A DNA stretch of 64,000 nt from Falsiroseomonas sp051433195 (lineage in GTDB: Bacteria; Pseudomonadota; Alphaproteobacteria; Acetobacterales; Acetobacteraceae): positions 186,001-250,000 of the forward strand of contig NZ_JBHMFT010000005.1 in NCBI RefSeq assembly GCF_051433195.1, written 5' to 3'. Under the pieces are notes generated by a model. That model saw only the letters and a list, made by a program, of their open reading frames with translations, did no database searches and had not been told where the DNA came from. The number at the start of each line of letters is the position of its first letter. Within the stretch, counting starts at the first letter, position 1. Of the stretch, positions 17,518 to 26,401 are shown one piece after another. Both the position numbers and the translations under genes were made by a program.

Positions 17518-18537
17518 ATGCCCCCGCCCTCCCCTTCCTTCCGTGCGCGGTTGCGGCGCGGCCTGGCGATGCTGACGGCGGCGGCGATGCTGGCCGGCTG
17601 CGTCACCACCCGCGACTCGCGCATCGGCAGCGACGCGGGCGACAGCTGCCGCACGCAGCTGGTGGCGCTGGACAGCACCGGTAATTTCTTCGCCGCCGAT
17701 ATGCTGCGCGGTGCTGCTGTGGGCGCCGTCGGTGGCGCGCTGCTCGGCGGGCTGCTGGCCGCCGCCACCGGGCAGCGTGGCAGCGGCGTCGCGGCCGGCG
17801 CCGGCATTGGCGCGGTGGCCGGCGGCGTGGTCGGCGGCACGGCGGGCTACCTCTCGGCGCGCCAGCAGCAGGCGACGGACCAGGCCTCCCTCAACCTCGC
17901 GGTGGCCAACGACCTGGCGGCGGAGAATGCGCAGCTCGACCGCACGCAGGTCGCTTTCGACCAGTTGATGGATTGCCGCTTCAACACGGCGCGGCAGATC
18001 CGGGCCGAGCTTGGCGCCGGGCGCATGACGCGGCCGCAGGCGGAAGCCGCGATGGCGGAGCTGCGCAACTGGACGCAGCGCGACATCCAGCTGGCCACCA
18101 CCATCAACGGCCAGATCGGCCGCCGCGGCGCGGAGTTCGACACGGCGATCGAGACGGTGGCGCCGGGCGTGAAGCAGGCGGCGGCGGCGCCCAAGCCGTC
18201 CATCCCGGCTCGGCCGCGCGCCACGGTGCCGCTGCGGCTGCGGCCGGACGCCTCCTCCCCCGAGGTCGCGCGGGTGCCGGCGCGGGAGGCGGTGACGTTG
18301 CGGCCGGGGCGCGACGGCTTCGCCCAGGTCGAAACCGCCAGCGGCGTGCGCGGCTATGCGCCGGCGCAGGCCTTCCCGGAGGCGGCGCGGCTGCCGGACG
18401 CGGCCCCGGTCGCGGCGCAGGGCGGCGACGTGCGGTCGCTGGCGGCCAGCAACATCGCGCGGCGGGACAATTTCTCGGACAGCGTCGGCACCGCGACCCG
18501 GCTGGCGGAAGGCCAGGGCTTCGAACTGGCGACGTGA
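17518..18537 (+). CDS. lipoprotein with glycine-zipper and bacterial SH3 domain
   Basis: 339 aa. A lipoprotein signal (RARLRRG, then LAMLTAAAMLAGC) puts the lipidated Cys near residue 28. Next comes a Gly-zipper segment (GAAVGAVGGALLGGLLAAATG ... GAGIGAVAGGVVGG, roughly 62-115), then helical repeats, and an SH3b domain near 230-285 (VPLRLRPDASSPEVARVPAREAVTL, ending GYAPAQAFPE). Start: ATGs at 17455 and 17506 are in frame, but 17518 gives a normal-length lipoprotein signal. It is followed eight bases later by the caspase gene, so the two are co-transcribed. It does not resemble TssJ in size or fold. An envelope partner of the caspase protein is plausible. Confidence 0.85.
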   Translation: MPPPSPSFRARLRRGLAMLTAAAMLAGCVTTRDSRIGSDAGDSCRTQLVALDSTGNFFAADMLRGAAVGAVGGALLGGLLAAATGQRGSGVAAGAGIGAVAGGVVGGTAGYLSARQQQATDQASLNLAVANDLAAENAQLDRTQVAFDQLMDCRFNTARQIRAELGAGRMTRPQAEAAMAELRNWTQRDIQLATTINGQIGRRGAEFDTAIETVAPGVKQAAAAPKPSIPARPRATVPLRLRPDASSPEVARVPAREAVTLRPGRDGFAQVETASGVRGYAPAQAFPEAARLPDAAPVAAQGGDVRSLAASNIARRDNFSDSVGTATRLAEGQGFELAT

Positions 18538-18544
18538 CCCGGTG

Positions 18545-21451
18545 ATGGCAGGGCTGCGCCGCCTTACCGTCCTGCTGCTTCTGCTGCTGTGCGGCGCCGC
18601 GCGCGCCCAGGTGCCCGAGCCGCCGCAGCAGCCTTTCCTGCGCGTGGAGGCGGCGGCGCACACGGCGCCGGTCGCACGGCTGGCGAGCGATGCCGCCGGC
18701 CGCGTGCTGGCCAGCGTCTCCGACGACAAGACCCTGCGCATCTGGGACCTGCCGGAGGGCACGCTGAGCCGCGTGCTGCGGCCGCCGATCGCGCCCGAGG
18801 CCGAGGGCGAGCTGTACGCCGTGGCGCTGACGCCGGATGGCCGGCGCGCCTTCGTCGCGGGATGGACCGGCGCGGCCTGGGACCGCGCCTTCGCCATCTA
18901 CCTGTTCGACACCACGAATGGCCGGATGCTGGCGCGGCTGCCGGGGCTGCCGGCGCCGGTGCAGCACCTGGCACTGTCCGCGGATGGCACGCGGCTGGCG
19001 GCGGCGCTGGGCGGGCGGGCCGGGGTGCGGGTGTGGAACGCGGCCAACGGCACGATGCTGTGGGAGGATACGGCCTTCACCGGTCCGGCTCGGATGGTGG
19101 CATTCGCGCCCCAGGGCGGCCAACTGGCGGCGACCGGCGCGGATGGACGGGTGCGGGTGTATGACGCGCAGGGGCGCAAGCTTGCGGACCGCGCGCCGGT
19201 GGCCGGCGGGCGGCCCTTCGGCCTGGCCTGGTCGCCGGATGGCGGGCTGCTGGCGGTGGGGTTCGAGGATCGGCTGCGGGTGGAGGTGCTGGCCGCCGCC
19301 GACCTGCGCGGCGTGTTCCTGCCGGATGTGGCGGGGCTGGCGGGCGAAGGGCTGCCGGCGGTGACCTGGGCGCAGGATGGCCGGGGCGGCGTGCAGCTGC
19401 ATGCCGCGGGCTATGCGCGCCGCGCGGCGCCGGCGCAGGACTCCACCGGCCGCAACTTCGTCATCCGGCGCTGGTCGGATTACGGGCTCGGGCCTTCGGT
19501 GGATGTGCCTGCGGCGCGGGACGCGATCTCGCACCTGCTGGCGATTCCGGGCGGCGGCGTCGCCTATGCGGCGGCCGATCCCGGCTGGGGGCTGCTGGCG
19601 CCGGACGGCACGGTGGCGGTGGCCCCGCAGCCGCCGGGGGCGGATTTCCGCAACACCGGCGTCGGCCTTGCCGTATCGCCCGATGGCACGCGCCTGCGCG
19701 TGGCGCTGCGGGCGGAGGCGGCGCCGCTGGTCTTCGATGCGCTGGCGGGAAGCCTGGCGGCGGCGCCGGTCGAACGCGGTGACTATCAGACGGCACGCAC
19801 CGGCGGCGGCCGGCTGGTGGTGACGGATTGGCGCAACGCCAACCGGCCGCGGCTCGGGCGCACGCCGCTGGCGCTCGGCGCCGGGGAATACGCACGCAGC
19901 CTGGCGCTGCTGGCGGAGGATGCCGGGCTGCTGCTCGGCACCGACAACCACCTGCGGCTGTTCGATGCCAATGGCCGCGCCGTGGCCAGCCTGCAGGTGC
20001 CGGGCGCGGTGTGGGGCCTGGCGCTCGCCGGCGATGTGGCGGTGGGGGCGCTGGGGGATGGCACGCTGCGCTGGTGGCGGATCGGCGCCGCCGGCATCGT
20101 CGAGCAGGCGGCGCTGTTCATCCATGCGGCGACGCAGCGCTGGGTGCTGTGGACCCCGGAAGGGCTGTTCGACCACGCGGCGAATGGCGGGCAGGAACTG
20201 GTCGGGCTGCACCTGAATGGCGGCCGTGCGCAGACGCCGGAATGGGCGAGCTTCCAGCAGGCCTATCGCGCGCTGTACGCGCCGGCCGCGGTGCGCGCGC
20301 GCATCGCCGGGGATGGTGCGCCGGCGCGGGCGCGGCTGGCGCAACTCGGCGAATTGCGCGCACAGGTCGGGCGGCTGCCGCTGCTCGCCACGCAATCCGC
20401 CTGCGCGGTGACACCGGATGGCTGCACGCCGCTGCCGCCGGAGGCGCGCAACCTGCCGGAGGGTGCGACGGCGCTGCGGCTGCGCTTCGCCGCGACGGAT
20501 CGCGGGCTGGGGCTCGGGCCGCTCGATGTGCTGGTGAACGACCGCATCGCGGTGCGCGCGGAACCGGGCGAGACGCTGGAGGCGGAGGTGCCGCTCGACC
20601 CCGGCGGCAATCGCATCGCCACCCGGATGTACGCCGAGGACCGCGTGCTGTTCGCCGAGGGGCCGGCGATGGAGCTGCGCCGGCCGGGCGGCCCGCTGGC
20701 GGAGGAAGCCGGGCGGCTGGTGGTGCTGGCCATCGGCATCAACCAATACGCCAACCCGGCGCTGGCGCTGAATTTCGCCGTGCCGGATGCGGAGGCGGTG
20801 GCCGCCATGCTGCGCAGCCGCGCCGGCCCGCTGTTCCGCGACGTGCAGGTGACGGTGCTGCGCGATGCGCAGGCCACGCGGCGCGGTGTGCTGGCGGCGC
20901 TGGAGGAGGTGGCGCGGACCACGACGCCGGCGGATACCTTCGTGTTGTACCTCGGCGGGCATGGCGTGCGGACGGAGCCCGACCAGCGCTTCCTGTTCCT
21001 GCCGCATGACGTGACCGACACCACGAACTGGGCAACGCTGCGGCGCCAGGGGATCGAGGATTCCGTGCTGGTCGCCGCCATCGCGCGCATCCGGGCGCGG
21101 GATGGCCTGCTGCTGCTGGACACCTGCCATGCCGGGCAGTTGACGATGGACCAGCTCTCGGCGCTGGGCAACGAGACCGGGCGCTTCCTGCTGGCGGCCA
21201 GCACATCCGTGCAGGAGGCGCTGGACAGCTACGACGACCGCAACGGCGTGTTTGCCTATGCGGTGCTGGAGGCGCTGGGCGGCCGCGCGGCGACGGATGG
21301 GGAGGGGCGCGTCAGCGCGCTGGCGCTGGGCGAGTGGGTGACGCGGCGGGTGCCGGAGCTGGCGGCGGAGAAGCGGCACCGGCAGGATGCGGTGTTCCGC
21401 AGTGCAAGCCGGGACCTGCGAAGCTTCTCGCTGGCGGTGGTGCCGCGGTAG
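18545..21451 (+). CDS. exported WD40-repeat protein with C-terminal caspase-like (C14) peptidase domain
   Basis: 968 aa. A Sec signal (MAGLRRLTVLLLLLLCGAARAQ) is followed by two blocks of WD40 blades (residues about 35-560; e.g. LASDAAGRVLASVSDDKTLRIWDL, LAWSPDGGLLAVGFED). After a beta-rich linker, a caspase-fold domain (about 725-968) begins VVLAIGINQYANPALALNFAVPDAEAV. Catalytic His806 lies in YLGGHGVR and Cys861 in LLLLDTCHAGQ, both intact. This is the bacterial orthocaspase/metacaspase layout. It lies with its lipoprotein partner inside the T6SS locus, between vgrG and hcp. The signal peptide argues for periplasmic location; target and trigger are unknown. Confidence 0.9.
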   Translation: MAGLRRLTVLLLLLLCGAARAQVPEPPQQPFLRVEAAAHTAPVARLASDAAGRVLASVSDDKTLRIWDLPEGTLSRVLRPPIAPEAEGELYAVALTPDGRRAFVAGWTGAAWDRAFAIYLFDTTNGRMLARLPGLPAPVQHLALSADGTRLAAALGGRAGVRVWNAANGTMLWEDTAFTGPARMVAFAPQGGQLAATGADGRVRVYDAQGRKLADRAPVAGGRPFGLAWSPDGGLLAVGFEDRLRVEVLAAADLRGVFLPDVAGLAGEGLPAVTWAQDGRGGVQLHAAGYARRAAPAQDSTGRNFVIRRWSDYGLGPSVDVPAARDAISHLLAIPGGGVAYAAADPGWGLLAPDGTVAVAPQPPGADFRNTGVGLAVSPDGTRLRVALRAEAAPLVFDALAGSLAAAPVERGDYQTARTGGGRLVVTDWRNANRPRLGRTPLALGAGEYARSLALLAEDAGLLLGTDNHLRLFDANGRAVASLQVPGAVWGLALAGDVAVGALGDGTLRWWRIGAAGIVEQAALFIHAATQRWVLWTPEGLFDHAANGGQELVGLHLNGGRAQTPEWASFQQAYRALYAPAAVRARIAGDGAPARARLAQLGELRAQVGRLPLLATQSACAVTPDGCTPLPPEARNLPEGATALRLRFAATDRGLGLGPLDVLVNDRIAVRAEPGETLEAEVPLDPGGNRIATRMYAEDRVLFAEGPAMELRRPGGPLAEEAGRLVVLAIGINQYANPALALNFAVPDAEAVAAMLRSRAGPLFRDVQVTVLRDAQATRRGVLAALEEVARTTTPADTFVLYLGGHGVRTEPDQRFLFLPHDVTDTTNWATLRRQGIEDSVLVAAIARIRARDGLLLLDTCHAGQLTMDQLSALGNETGRFLLAASTSVQEALDSYDDRNGVFAYAVLEALGGRAATDGEGRVSALALGEWVTRRVPELAAEKRHRQDAVFRSASRDLRSFSLAVVPR

Positions 21452-21496
21452 AGCGTGATCGCCGAAGGCTGGAACGGCCGGAGGCATCGATCATGC
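21449..21496. repeat. dispersed palindromic repeat, family B copy 1
   Basis: The stretch TAGAGCGTGATCGCCGAAGG ... GGCATCGATCATGC is an imperfect palindrome (GCGTGATCG against CGATCATGC) that begins at the stop codon of the caspase gene. It resembles the segment at 48076-48124 and, from general knowledge, the abundant GAGCATGATC-type extragenic repeats of alphaproteobacteria. Confidence 0.6.
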
Positions 21497-21550
21497 GGGA
21501 AAGCAGAAGGCCGGATCATGCGAAAGGCCCGCGACGGGCACGGGCCTTCC

Positions 21551-21593
21551 CCCTCACCCAACTCTCTCCCCCTGAAGCAGGGGGAGAGGGCTT
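21551..21593. repeat. dispersed palindromic repeat, family A copy 2 (likely bidirectional terminator)
   Basis: An 11-bp perfect stem (CTCTCCCCCTG at 21564-21574, CAGGGGGAGAG at 21578-21588) has a 3-nt loop and follows the CCCTCACCCAA lead. It lies between the convergent caspase and hcp genes, so it can serve as terminator for both. Confidence 0.8.
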
Positions 21594-21596
21594 TCG

Positions 21597-22076
21597 TCAG
21601 CCGGACTTGGCGGAGGAGATGTCGTAGATGACGTGGCCGGTCGTGGTCGACTTGAACTTGTCGTCGACCTTCAGGTACTCGCTGTCGACCTTGGTGAAGT
21701 TGAAGGACAGCGATTCCGAGGGGCGGTCGCCGCCGCTGCTGAGGGAGTAGCCGCTGATCAGCGTGTTGGTCAGGATGTACTTCTGGTAGGCGATGTGCTT
21801 GCCGCTGGCATCGGTCTGCGTCAGGTCGATCTTGACCTCCTTCGCGTCGCCGCCGATGGCTTCCTTCAGCATGAGCGGGGAGATCGCGTCCATCGTCTTG
21901 GTGACGGTGATCTCCGAGATGCTCGGCGCCGTCGCCTCGCGCTTGGAACCGCCGCCGACGCCGGAGGAGATGCCGCGGCCGACGCCCCACTGGAGGCTGT
22001 TCACTTCCATCCACTTCTCGTAGCCGACTGCGGTCGCCTCGCCCGCGAGCGCGCCGTACTTGATGAAGATCGCCAT
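21597..22076 (-). CDS. hcp: T6SS tube protein Hcp (TssD)
   Basis: 159 aa. Hexameric rings of this protein stack to form the T6SS inner tube. The family pattern is clear: MAIFIKYGALAGEATAVGYEKWMEVNSLQWGVGR, the ISEITVTKTMDAISPLMLKEAI strand-helix, and TNTLISGYSLSSGGDRPSESLSFNF near the end. Length is standard with no effector extension. It lies upstream of nothing on its strand (the repeat follows) and downstream of clpV with a 120-bp gap, so it probably has its own promoter, as expected for the most abundant component. Confidence 0.95.
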   Translation of the reverse strand: MAIFIKYGALAGEATAVGYEKWMEVNSLQWGVGRGISSGVGGGSKREATAPSISEITVTKTMDAISPLMLKEAIGGDAKEVKIDLTQTDASGKHIAYQKYILTNTLISGYSLSSGGDRPSESLSFNFTKVDSEYLKVDDKFKSTTTGHVIYDISSAKSG

Positions 22077-22197
22077 GGTCCGGTCCCTTGCCTGTGGTTT
22101 ACCAATCCAGAGACTTCGATTCGCGCCCTTCGGTGTTCCACCTCGGGCGATCGCTGTCCCACTCCCCCGAAACTCGCTGCCTCGGCCGCGGGGCGCT
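22077..22197. promoter_or_regulatory. hcp upstream region
   Basis: The 121-bp gap between clpV and hcp probably holds an hcp promoter. Two motifs are visible. An inverted repeat TGGTTTACCA lies at 22095-22104, 19 bases before the ATG. GTTTCGGGG, read on the minus strand at 22165-22173, matches GTTTCGGGG at 24929-24937 in the clpV/tssA divergent region. No clear -35/-10 boxes were found. Confidence 0.35.
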
Positions 22198-24849
22198 TCA
22201 GCCGAGGTCGTACCGGAAGCCGCCGGCATCATCGATGCCAACCTGCGCCCGGCTGATCGCATCCCCCTGCGCAAGCCGCTCCAGGATCCGGGCTGATAGC
22301 TCCGGCAGCAGGGTGCGGCTGAGGATGTTGTCGATGTTGCGCGCGCCGGATTCGACTTCCTTGCAGCGGGAGACGATGGTCTCCGGCACCGCATCGTCGA
22401 AGTGCAGCGGTACGCCGTAGGTTTCCCTCATCCGCCGGCCGATGCTGCGCAGCTTCAGCAGGCAGATCTGCTTCATCACCGCATCCGCCAGCGGATAGTA
22501 GATGACCGTGTTGCAGCGGCCGAGGAAGGCGGGCTTGAACACCTTCAGCAGGTCCGGCTGCAGCGCATCGCGCAGCGGCTCCGGCTCCGGCGCCGTGTCC
22601 GGATCGGCGCAGAGCTTCGCGATGGTGTCGGTGCCGGCGTTGCTGGTCATGATGATGACGCAGTTGCGGAAATCGATGTCGCGGCCTTCGCCGTCCTTCA
22701 TCGCGCCCTTGTCGAAGACCTGGTAGAACACGTCCTGGACGCCGGGATGCGCCTTCTCCATCTCATCGAGCAGGACGACCGAATAGGGACGGCGGCGCAC
22801 GGCCTCCGTCAGCACGCCGCCCTCGCCGTAGCCGACATAGCCAGGCGGCGAGCCCATGAGGAGGGAGACCTTATGCTCCTCCTTGAACTCGGACATGTTG
22901 ATGACGGTGAGGTTCTGCTCGCCGCCATACAGCAGGTCGGCGACGGCCAGCGCGGTTTCCGTCTTGCCGACGCCGGAGGTGCCGGCCATCAGGAAGACGC
23001 CGATCGGCTTGCGCGGATCGGTCAGGCCGGCGCGGCTGGTGCGGATGGCCTGGGCGATGGCGTCCAGCGCGTGGTCCTGGCCGACGACGCGCTCCATGAG
23101 CTTCGCCTTCAGGTTCAGCACCGTCTTGATCTCGTCCGAGACCATGCGGCCGACCGGGATGCCGGTCCAGGTCGCGACGACCTCCGCCACCGCCTGGCCA
23201 TCGACCACCGGATGCACCAGCGGGTTTTCGCCCTGCAGCGCCTTCAGTTCCTTCGACGCATCGGCAAGGTCCTGCTTCACCTGCGCGGCGTCCGGCTGCG
23301 GTGCATCGGGCGTCAGGCCCAGCGCCGCGGTTTCCGCCTGCAGGCGCAGGTCGCGGATCTTCGCCACCAGCGCCTTCTCGGCCTCCCAGCGCGTGTTCAG
23401 CTCGGCGAGCTCGGCCTCGGCCTTCTCGCGCTCCGCTTCCAGCGCCGCAGTGCGCGCGGCGTGGTCGCTGCCGGTGGCGGATTCACGGCCGACGGCGCCG
23501 AGTTCCGTCTTGATCATCTCGAGGCGCCGCACGCGGTCCTCGATCGGCGCCGGCACCGCCGCCTGGCTCATGGAGACGCGGGCGCAGGCGGTATCGAGCA
23601 GGGAGACGCCCTTGTCCGGCAACTGCCGGGAGGGGATGAATCTCGCAGAAAGCTTCACCGCATCGGTGATCGCCTCGTCCAGGATGCGCACGCCGTGGTG
23701 CTTTTCCAGCGTCGCGACCAGGCCGCGCAGCATGGCGCAGGCCAGCGGCTCGGACGGCTCGTCCACCTTCACCACCTGGAAGCGGCGGGTCAGCGCGGCG
23801 TCCTTCTCGAAGTACTTCTTGTATTCGGCCCAGGTGGTGGCGGCGACGCAGCGCAACTCGCCACGGGCAAGCGCCGGCTTCAACAGGTTCGCGGCGTCGT
23901 TCTGCCCGGCCTGGCCGCCGGCGCCGATCAGCGTATGCGCCTCGTCGATGAACATGACGATGGGCACCGGGGAGGCCTTCACCGTGTCGATGACGCCCTT
24001 CAGGCGGTTCTCGAATTCGCCCTTCACCCCGGCGCCGGCCTGCAGCAGGCCGAGGTCGAGCGACATCAGCTTCACGCCCTTCAGCGCGGCAGGCACGTCG
24101 CCCTGCGCGATGCGCAGCGCGAGGCCCTCCACCACCGCGGTCTTGCCGACGCCGGGCTCGCCGGTGAGGATCGGGTTGTTCTGGCGGCGGCGGGTCAGGA
24201 TATCCACCATCTGGCGGATCTCCGCATCGCGGCCGAGGATCGGGTCGATCTTCCCGGCCTTCGCCTGCGCCGTGAGGTCGGTGCAGAACTGCTCCAGCGG
24301 GCCATCGCCGCGCGGCGCGCCGGATGCCGGTGCCGCGCCCGGCGCGGCGGCCGTGGCTTCAGCCTGGCTGGCTTCGTCGCTACCGCTGGTGAGGTCCGCC
24401 AGGTTGCGGCGCACGCGGTCGGCCGACACGGCGGACAACGTCGCGGAACTGTCACGCAGCGTGCGCGCCAGCGCATCGTCCGCCAGCAGGGCCGCCAGCA
24501 TGTGGCCGCTGCGGATACGGCTGGCATTGGCTTCGAGCGAGGCGATGAGCCAGGCCTCGCGCAGCCAGGCGACGATGTCGGGCGAGAGTGCGGGCGCGCG
24601 GGCATTGCCGGTGCGCAGGCGGTCGAGCGCCTTGGTCAACTCGCCGGCGACGCGGCCGGCATCGACCTCGAGCTTGCGCAGGGCATGGGCGATGTCGCTG
24701 CCGGGTGTTTCCACCAGCTTCAGCAGAACGTGCTCGACTTCAACATTGTAGTGGCTGCGCGAGAGCGTCAGGCCGGCTGCCGCTTCCACCTGCCTGCGGC
24801 AGAGGTCGCTCAACCGCCCGACAACGGATTTCAGGTCGACAGCCACCAT
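22198..24849 (-). CDS. clpV: T6SS sheath-recycling AAA+ ATPase ClpV (TssH)
   Basis: 883 aa. This hexameric unfoldase disassembles the contracted TssB/TssC sheath. It has the N-terminal Clp-N repeats (SHYNVEVEHVLLKLVE), AAA-1 with LTGEPGVGKTAV (Walker A from about residue 230), the coiled middle domain (EAEREKAEAELAELNTRWEAEK), and AAA-2 with MAGTSGVGKTETAL (about 623) and VVLLDEMEKAHP. Start: the frame is open upstream to 25047, but ATG 24849 (MVAVDLKSVVGRLSDLC) matches the family start. It is divergent from tssA across a 249-bp region and precedes hcp. Confidence 0.95.
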   Translation of the reverse strand: MVAVDLKSVVGRLSDLCRRQVEAAAGLTLSRSHYNVEVEHVLLKLVETPGSDIAHALRKLEVDAGRVAGELTKALDRLRTGNARAPALSPDIVAWLREAWLIASLEANASRIRSGHMLAALLADDALARTLRDSSATLSAVSADRVRRNLADLTSGSDEASQAEATAAAPGAAPASGAPRGDGPLEQFCTDLTAQAKAGKIDPILGRDAEIRQMVDILTRRRQNNPILTGEPGVGKTAVVEGLALRIAQGDVPAALKGVKLMSLDLGLLQAGAGVKGEFENRLKGVIDTVKASPVPIVMFIDEAHTLIGAGGQAGQNDAANLLKPALARGELRCVAATTWAEYKKYFEKDAALTRRFQVVKVDEPSEPLACAMLRGLVATLEKHHGVRILDEAITDAVKLSARFIPSRQLPDKGVSLLDTACARVSMSQAAVPAPIEDRVRRLEMIKTELGAVGRESATGSDHAARTAALEAEREKAEAELAELNTRWEAEKALVAKIRDLRLQAETAALGLTPDAPQPDAAQVKQDLADASKELKALQGENPLVHPVVDGQAVAEVVATWTGIPVGRMVSDEIKTVLNLKAKLMERVVGQDHALDAIAQAIRTSRAGLTDPRKPIGVFLMAGTSGVGKTETALAVADLLYGGEQNLTVINMSEFKEEHKVSLLMGSPPGYVGYGEGGVLTEAVRRRPYSVVLLDEMEKAHPGVQDVFYQVFDKGAMKDGEGRDIDFRNCVIIMTSNAGTDTIAKLCADPDTAPEPEPLRDALQPDLLKVFKPAFLGRCNTVIYYPLADAVMKQICLLKLRSIGRRMRETYGVPLHFDDAVPETIVSRCKEVESGARNIDNILSRTLLPELSARILERLAQGDAISRAQVGIDDAGGFRYDLG

Positions 24850-25098
24850 GTGACGAAACGCTCCTTGATCCCCGCCTCGGCCGTCAGACGCCCCGCCGGT
24901 GCTTGCCGCATTTCCCGGAAGATAATCCGTTTCGGGGTCGCAGGCTAACCGTCGGTTGCGCAGGAGTCCACAATGACACTCGATCCGGCGTTGCGTGTTT
25001 CGCCCCGTTTCGCACCGTTTCGCAGGGTTCACGGAGAGGTATCGCAAAGGGTTGAACCTGCGGCAGAATGCAGGCCGCGCGTTGGAGGCGAGAATCGC
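24850..25098. promoter_or_regulatory. divergent clpV / tssA control region with triple GTTTCGC array
   Basis: Non-coding if tssA starts at 25099. GTTTCGC occurs at 24997-25003, 25007-25013 and 25017-25023, exactly 10 bp apart, so all three face the same side of the helix. A related GTTTCGG lies at 24929-24935 and an inverted GTTTCGT at 24853-24859. GATAAT at 24921-24926 is -10-like, without a good -35. The layout suggests an operator for a regulator that binds cooperatively and controls both halves of the T6SS locus. Confidence 0.5.
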
Positions 25099-26226
25099 TT
25101 GGCCGAGGACCCGATCGACCTGGAGGCGCTGCTGGCGCCGCTGGACACCGGCGAAGCTGGCGCCGGGGAGGATCTGCGCGATGATTTTTCGCCGTCCTCA
25201 CCCTACCAGCGCCTGCGCGATGCCCGTGCCGCGGCGCGGGCGGAGGAACGCGCGCGGGACAGCGAGGGCGAGGTGGACACGGTGCCGGCGGATGGCTGGC
25301 GCGATGTCGCGCGAATCGGGCAGGAGACCCTGGCGACGCGGGCCAAGGATTTCGAGATCGCCGCCTGGCTGACCGAGGCGCTGGTGCGCCAGCATGGCCT
25401 GCCGGGTCTTGCCGCCGGGGCGAAGCTCATCGCCGGGCTCTGCGAGCGGTACTGGGACCAGGGGTTCCCGCTGCCGGACGACGAGGGGCTGGATGGGCGG
25501 GCGGCACCGATCGGCGGGCTCGCCGGTTCGGGCGGCGATGGCACCATCATGCAGCCGCTGCGCCGGCTCGCGCTGTTCCGCCGCACCGATGGCACGCCGC
25601 TCGGGCTGTACCAGTGGGAGGAATCCGAGAAGACCGAGGGGATCGTCAACGAGGAGCGCCTGGCGGCGCGGCGCGCGGCTGGCGTCCCGGAAATGGCGAC
25701 CCTGCTGGCGGAGGCGCGGATGGACCGTGGCTTCGTGCAGGCCGTGGCCCTGGACGCCGCGGCGGCGCGGGAGGCGTGGCGGGCGATGGAGCAGGCCACC
25801 GACCGACTTTTCGGCGCCGAGGCACCGGCCACGCGCAACGTCTCCGTCCTGCTGGACCGCATGGTCGAGGTGACGGGCCAACTGGGGGGCGGTGCGCCGG
25901 CGGCGGGCGCCCAGCCTGCCGGCACATCGGCCGGAGCCGACCCTGGGCCGGCGGCGGCAGGCGGCGCTGCGCCGCGTGCCGCGGCGTCTGGCGGCGGCCC
26001 GGCGGCGCTGGAGACGCGGGAGGATGCGCTGCGCGAACTCGGCCGGATCGCCGAGTATTTCCGGCGGACGGAGCCGCATTCGCCGCTGTCCTACACGCTG
26101 GAGGAGGCGGTGCGGCGCGGGCGGATGACGCTCGGCGAATTGCTGGCGGAGGTTCTGCCCGACCAGGAGACCCGGCATGGGCTGCTTGCCCGGCTCGGCA
26201 TGCGGCCGGAGGATACGGAAGGATGA
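25099..26226 (+). CDS. tssA: T6SS protein TssA (ImpA)
   Basis: 375 aa. TssA proteins prime and coordinate tail tube-sheath assembly from the membrane complex. The ImpA N-terminal domain is clear: DPIDLEALLAPLD at the start, PYQRLRDARAAARAEE, then WLTEALVRQHGLPGLAAGAKL and YWDQGFPLPDDEG. A Gly/Ala linker (about 260-305) leads to the C-terminal EDALRELGRIAEYFRRTEPHSPLSY block. Start: TTG 25099 lies 10 bases after GGAGG (25084-25088) and gives the family opening. ATG 24973 would add 42 residues and make the heptamer array coding, so it was not chosen. Confidence 0.9.
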   Translation: MAEDPIDLEALLAPLDTGEAGAGEDLRDDFSPSSPYQRLRDARAAARAEERARDSEGEVDTVPADGWRDVARIGQETLATRAKDFEIAAWLTEALVRQHGLPGLAAGAKLIAGLCERYWDQGFPLPDDEGLDGRAAPIGGLAGSGGDGTIMQPLRRLALFRRTDGTPLGLYQWEESEKTEGIVNEERLAARRAAGVPEMATLLAEARMDRGFVQAVALDAAAAREAWRAMEQATDRLFGAEAPATRNVSVLLDRMVEVTGQLGGGAPAAGAQPAGTSAGADPGPAAAGGAAPRAAASGGGPAALETREDALRELGRIAEYFRRTEPHSPLSYTLEEAVRRGRMTLGELLAEVLPDQETRHGLLARLGMRPEDTEG

Positions 26227-26401
26227 TCCGGCACCCGCAGACCGCGTCCGCCGGTGCGGTTCCACCCGTGCCAGTTGACGTGACCGGCATCGAAAGGGTT
26301 GACTACCGGCCAAGCAACGGCCGCGTCCGGACGCAGGCTGCCGGGACCGGCCTGGATTTTCTGACATCGGCATCGATCAGCATGAGGACTCGGGAAACGC
26401 C

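Noticed and set aside
17518..18537. Lipoprotein considered as TssJ
   Set aside because: About twice the size of TssJ, with Gly-zipper and SH3 domain rather than a transthyretin-like fold.
18104..21487. Minus-strand open frame of over 1100 codons opposite the caspase gene
   Set aside because: Arg/Gln/His-rich shadow without signal or domain; the plus strand encodes a signal peptide, WD40 blades and a caspase active site.
22402..24948. Long plus-strand open frame opposite clpV
   Set aside because: Antisense shadow; clpV has both AAA modules intact on the minus strand.
24973..25098. Upstream ATG start for tssA
   Set aside because: It would add 42 residues unlike the family start, lacks a ribosome site, and would make the heptamer array coding; TTG 25099 has GGAGG upstream.
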